This document shows positions 62,068-64,000 of a stretch of DNA of 64,000 nucleotides, piece by piece. The notes under the pieces were generated by a model, which was not told the origin of the DNA, did no database searches, and saw only the letters and a list, made by a program, of their open reading frames with translations. This DNA is from Shewanella halotolerans. Lineage in GTDB: Bacteria > Pseudomonadota > Gammaproteobacteria > Enterobacterales > Shewanellaceae. Positions within the stretch are counted from its first letter, which is position 1, and every line of letters begins with the position of its first letter. The stretch spans positions 1,178,001 through 1,242,000 of the forward strand of contig NZ_CP080417.1 in the NCBI RefSeq assembly GCF_019457535.1. The letters are read 5' to 3'. A program made the position numbers and the translations under genes.

Positions 62068-64000
62068 ATGGCAGATACCACAGTAGCAAAACTGGCCGAG
62101 GAAGTAGGGAAGAGTGCTGATCGATTAGTTGAGCAGTTTTCTGAGGCAGGAATTAAGAAGAGTAAAACAGATACTGTTTCTGAAGAAGAAAAGCAGAAGT
62201 TGCTTGAGTTTCTTAAGAAGCAACACGGCGGCGATTCAGCGCCAACCAAGATGACACTGCAACGTAAATCCATTTCGACACTGAGCGTGTCGGGTAGTGG
62301 TGGTCAGTCTAAAGATATCAAGGTAGAAGTGCGTAAGAAGCGTACCTTCGTCAAGCGCGACCCGGCGGCAGAAGCCGAGGCGGAAGCTAAGGCCAAGGCA
62401 GAAGCTGAAGCCAAGGCAGCTGCCGAAGCAGAAGCTAAGGCAAAGGCTGACGCGGAAGCCAAGGCGAAAGCTGAAGCAGAAGCCGCAGCAAAAGCTAAGG
62501 CTAAGGCCGAGGCAGAAGCTAAGGCGAAGAAGGCTGCCGAAGGTAAGCCTGCTGTTGAAGAAACAGCAGAAGAGAAAGCCGCCAAGGTGGAAGAAGCTCG
62601 CCTGTTAGCGGCTAAAGAAGCTGCCGCTAAGGCTAAGGCGGATGAAGAAGCTAAGGCTGCAGCCGAAGAAGCACGTCGTCTTGCCGAAGAGAACGAGAAG
62701 CGTTGGGCAGAAGAAGAGCGTCTGCGTAAAGAATCTGAAAACAGCGCCGATCACCATGTGACCACATCGACTGAAGCGCGCGCCGCCGAAGATTCGGCGG
62801 ACAGAGATGCCGAGCGACGTGGTCGCCGTGCGCGTAAGCCTGCCGGTGGCAAGAAAGAGCCTATCGGCAAGAAGCGTGGCGGTAAAGAAGCCCGTGGTGG
62901 TCGTAACAACCGTAATCAGCGCAATGCGCCAGAGTCGATGGACCATGGCTTTAACAAGCCTGCTGCGGCCGTTACCCGTGACGTGACTATCGGCGAAACC
63001 GTAACGGTTGCCGAGCTGGCACAGAAGATGGCGGTTAAGGCGACCGAGATCATCAAGCAGATGATGAAGATGGGCTCTATGGTGACCATCAACCAGGTGC
63101 TGGATCAGGAAACTGCGCAGCTGGTAGCCGAAGAGATGGGCCACAAGGTGGTTCTGACTCGCGAAAACGAGCTTGAGCATCAAGTACTCGCCGATCGTGA
63201 CGGCAACGTTAAGGTTGAGCCTCGTGCACCGGTTGTGACCATCATGGGTCACGTTGACCATGGTAAGACATCGTTACTCGACTATATTCGTCGCGCTAAG
63301 GTGGCTTCTGGTGAGGCGGGTGGTATTACCCAGCACATCGGTGCATACCACGTAGAAACCGACAACGGCATGATCACCTTCTTAGATACCCCAGGTCACG
63401 CCGCGTTTACCGCGATGCGTGCACGTGGTGCCAAGGCGACCGATATCGTGGTATTGGTTGTTGCAGCCGATGACGGCGTGATGCCACAGACCATCGAAGC
63501 GATTCAGCACGCTAAGGCGGGCGGTGTACCGCTTATCGTTGCGGTGAACAAGATTGATAAGCCAGAAGCGGATCCTGATCGCGTTAAGTCTGAACTGTCT
63601 CAACATGGCGTGATGTCAGAAGATTGGGGTGGAAACAACATGTTCGTTCACGTATCTGCCAAATCTGGTGAAGGTATCGACGAGTTGCTGGAAGGCATCT
63701 TGCTTGAAGCCGAAGTACTAGAACTGAAAGCGGTACGCGAAGGCATGGCTGCGGGTGTGGTTGTTGAGTCTAAGCTAGATAAGGGCCGCGGCCCAGTAGC
63801 GACCATCCTGGTCCAAGAAGGTACCCTGAAGCAGGGCGATATCGTTCTTTGTGGTCTTGAGTACGGTAAAGTCCGTGCGATGAAGGATGAGAACGGTAAG
63901 TCGATCACCGAAGCCGGTCCATCGATTCCCGTTGAGATCTTAGGTCTTTCTGGTGTGCCATCTGCCGGTGACGAAGCGACCGTTGTTCGTGACGAGCGTA
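62068..64000 (+). CDS. infB: Translation initiation factor IF-2 (3' end beyond window)
   Basis: This GTPase brings initiator tRNA to the 30S subunit. It starts at ATG 62068 (ADTTVAKLAEEVGKSADRLV) with GAGGGG upstream, and 644 residues are visible with no stop, so it is cut by the window edge. After the N-terminal IF2 domain comes a highly repetitive Ala/Lys/Glu coiled-coil linker (about residues 98-220), then a basic RGRRARKPAGGKK segment. The G domain has GHVDHGKT at 394-401, DTPGHAAF and NKID near 494. Part of domain II follows. It is 26 bases after nusA. Confidence 0.97.
   Translation, partial: MADTTVAKLAEEVGKSADRLVEQFSEAGIKKSKTDTVSEEEKQKLLEFLKKQHGGDSAPTKMTLQRKSISTLSVSGSGGQSKDIKVEVRKKRTFVKRDPAAEAEAEAKAKAEAEAKAAAEAEAKAKADAEAKAKAEAEAAAKAKAKAEAEAKAKKAAEGKPAVEETAEEKAAKVEEARLLAAKEAAAKAKADEEAKAAAEEARRLAEENEKRWAEEERLRKESENSADHHVTTSTEARAAEDSADRDAERRGRRARKPAGGKKEPIGKKRGGKEARGGRNNRNQRNAPESMDHGFNKPAAAVTRDVTIGETVTVAELAQKMAVKATEIIKQMMKMGSMVTINQVLDQETAQLVAEEMGHKVVLTRENELEHQVLADRDGNVKVEPRAPVVTIMGHVDHGKTSLLDYIRRAKVASGEAGGITQHIGAYHVETDNGMITFLDTPGHAAFTAMRARGAKATDIVVLVVAADDGVMPQTIEAIQHAKAGGVPLIVAVNKIDKPEADPDRVKSELSQHGVMSEDWGGNNMFVHVSAKSGEGIDELLEGILLEAEVLELKAVREGMAAGVVVESKLDKGRGPVATILVQEGTLKQGDIVLCGLEYGKVRAMKDENGKSITEAGPSIPVEILGLSGVPSAGDEATVVRDER

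Overview
The window reads as the chromosome of a marine gammaproteobacterium, most likely Shewanella. Three things point there: an nqrM fragment (Na+-pumping NADH:quinone reductase maturation), paired bacterioferritin genes, and a core run dnaK-dnaJ ... fklB-dapB-carA-carB-greA / yhbY-rlmE-ftsH-folP-glmM-tpiA-secG-tRNALeu-tRNAfMet-rimP-nusA-infB. Proteins in that run match E. coli orthologues almost residue for residue. Well-formed LexA, FNR/EtrA, sigma-32 and HexR-type sites fit the same group. The species call is inference; no search was run.

Layout. (1) 1-2776: end of nqrM, a two-gene bacterioferritin operon with complementary subunits behind Fur- and FNR-like boxes, and SOS-controlled dinB, whose GTG start is fixed by a LexA box. 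(2) 2777-25979: an accessory region with a TonB-dependent receptor, an exported CocE/NonD-type hydrolase, a large acyl-CoA dehydrogenase, a convergent pair (CoA ligase plus single-chain acyl-CoA carboxylase), a TetR regulator and a tight seven-gene minus-strand operon (thiolase, histidine-phosphatase-like protein, acyl-CoA dehydrogenase, aminoglycoside-phosphotransferase-like kinase, two SDRs, FadB/FadJ-type fusion) divergent from a LysR regulator. Together they look like uptake, hydrolysis, CoA activation and beta-oxidation of an unknown hydrophobic or hydroxylated acid. The kinase/dehydrogenase pair resembles the phospho-acyl-CoA route known for 4-hydroxy acids. (3) 25980-30973: a repeat-rich stretch with a DJ-1/PfpI protein, a small membrane protein and a solitary, strikingly AT-rich 659-residue gene ending in an RNxxxHG (HEPN-like) motif, flanked by copies of a dispersed inverted repeat. 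This is the best candidate for an undescribed, possibly defence-related gene. (4) 30974-41228: pepD, an M17 aminopeptidase, a small transcription unit with two HexR-like boxes and a 32-codon ORF, a purine permease, proBA, a DUF4097-like periplasmic protein and an EamA transporter. (5) 41535-64000: the core chaperone, pyrimidine/lysine biosynthesis, RNA-modification, protease and translation genes, with one MITE-like element and several perfect palindromes. infB runs off the right edge.

Start codons were moved from the longest ORF where Shine-Dalgarno position or family alignment demanded it (dinB, acyl-CoA dehydrogenase 2, lysR, pepD, DUF4097 protein, dnaK, carA, yhbY, ftsH, tpiA, rimP).
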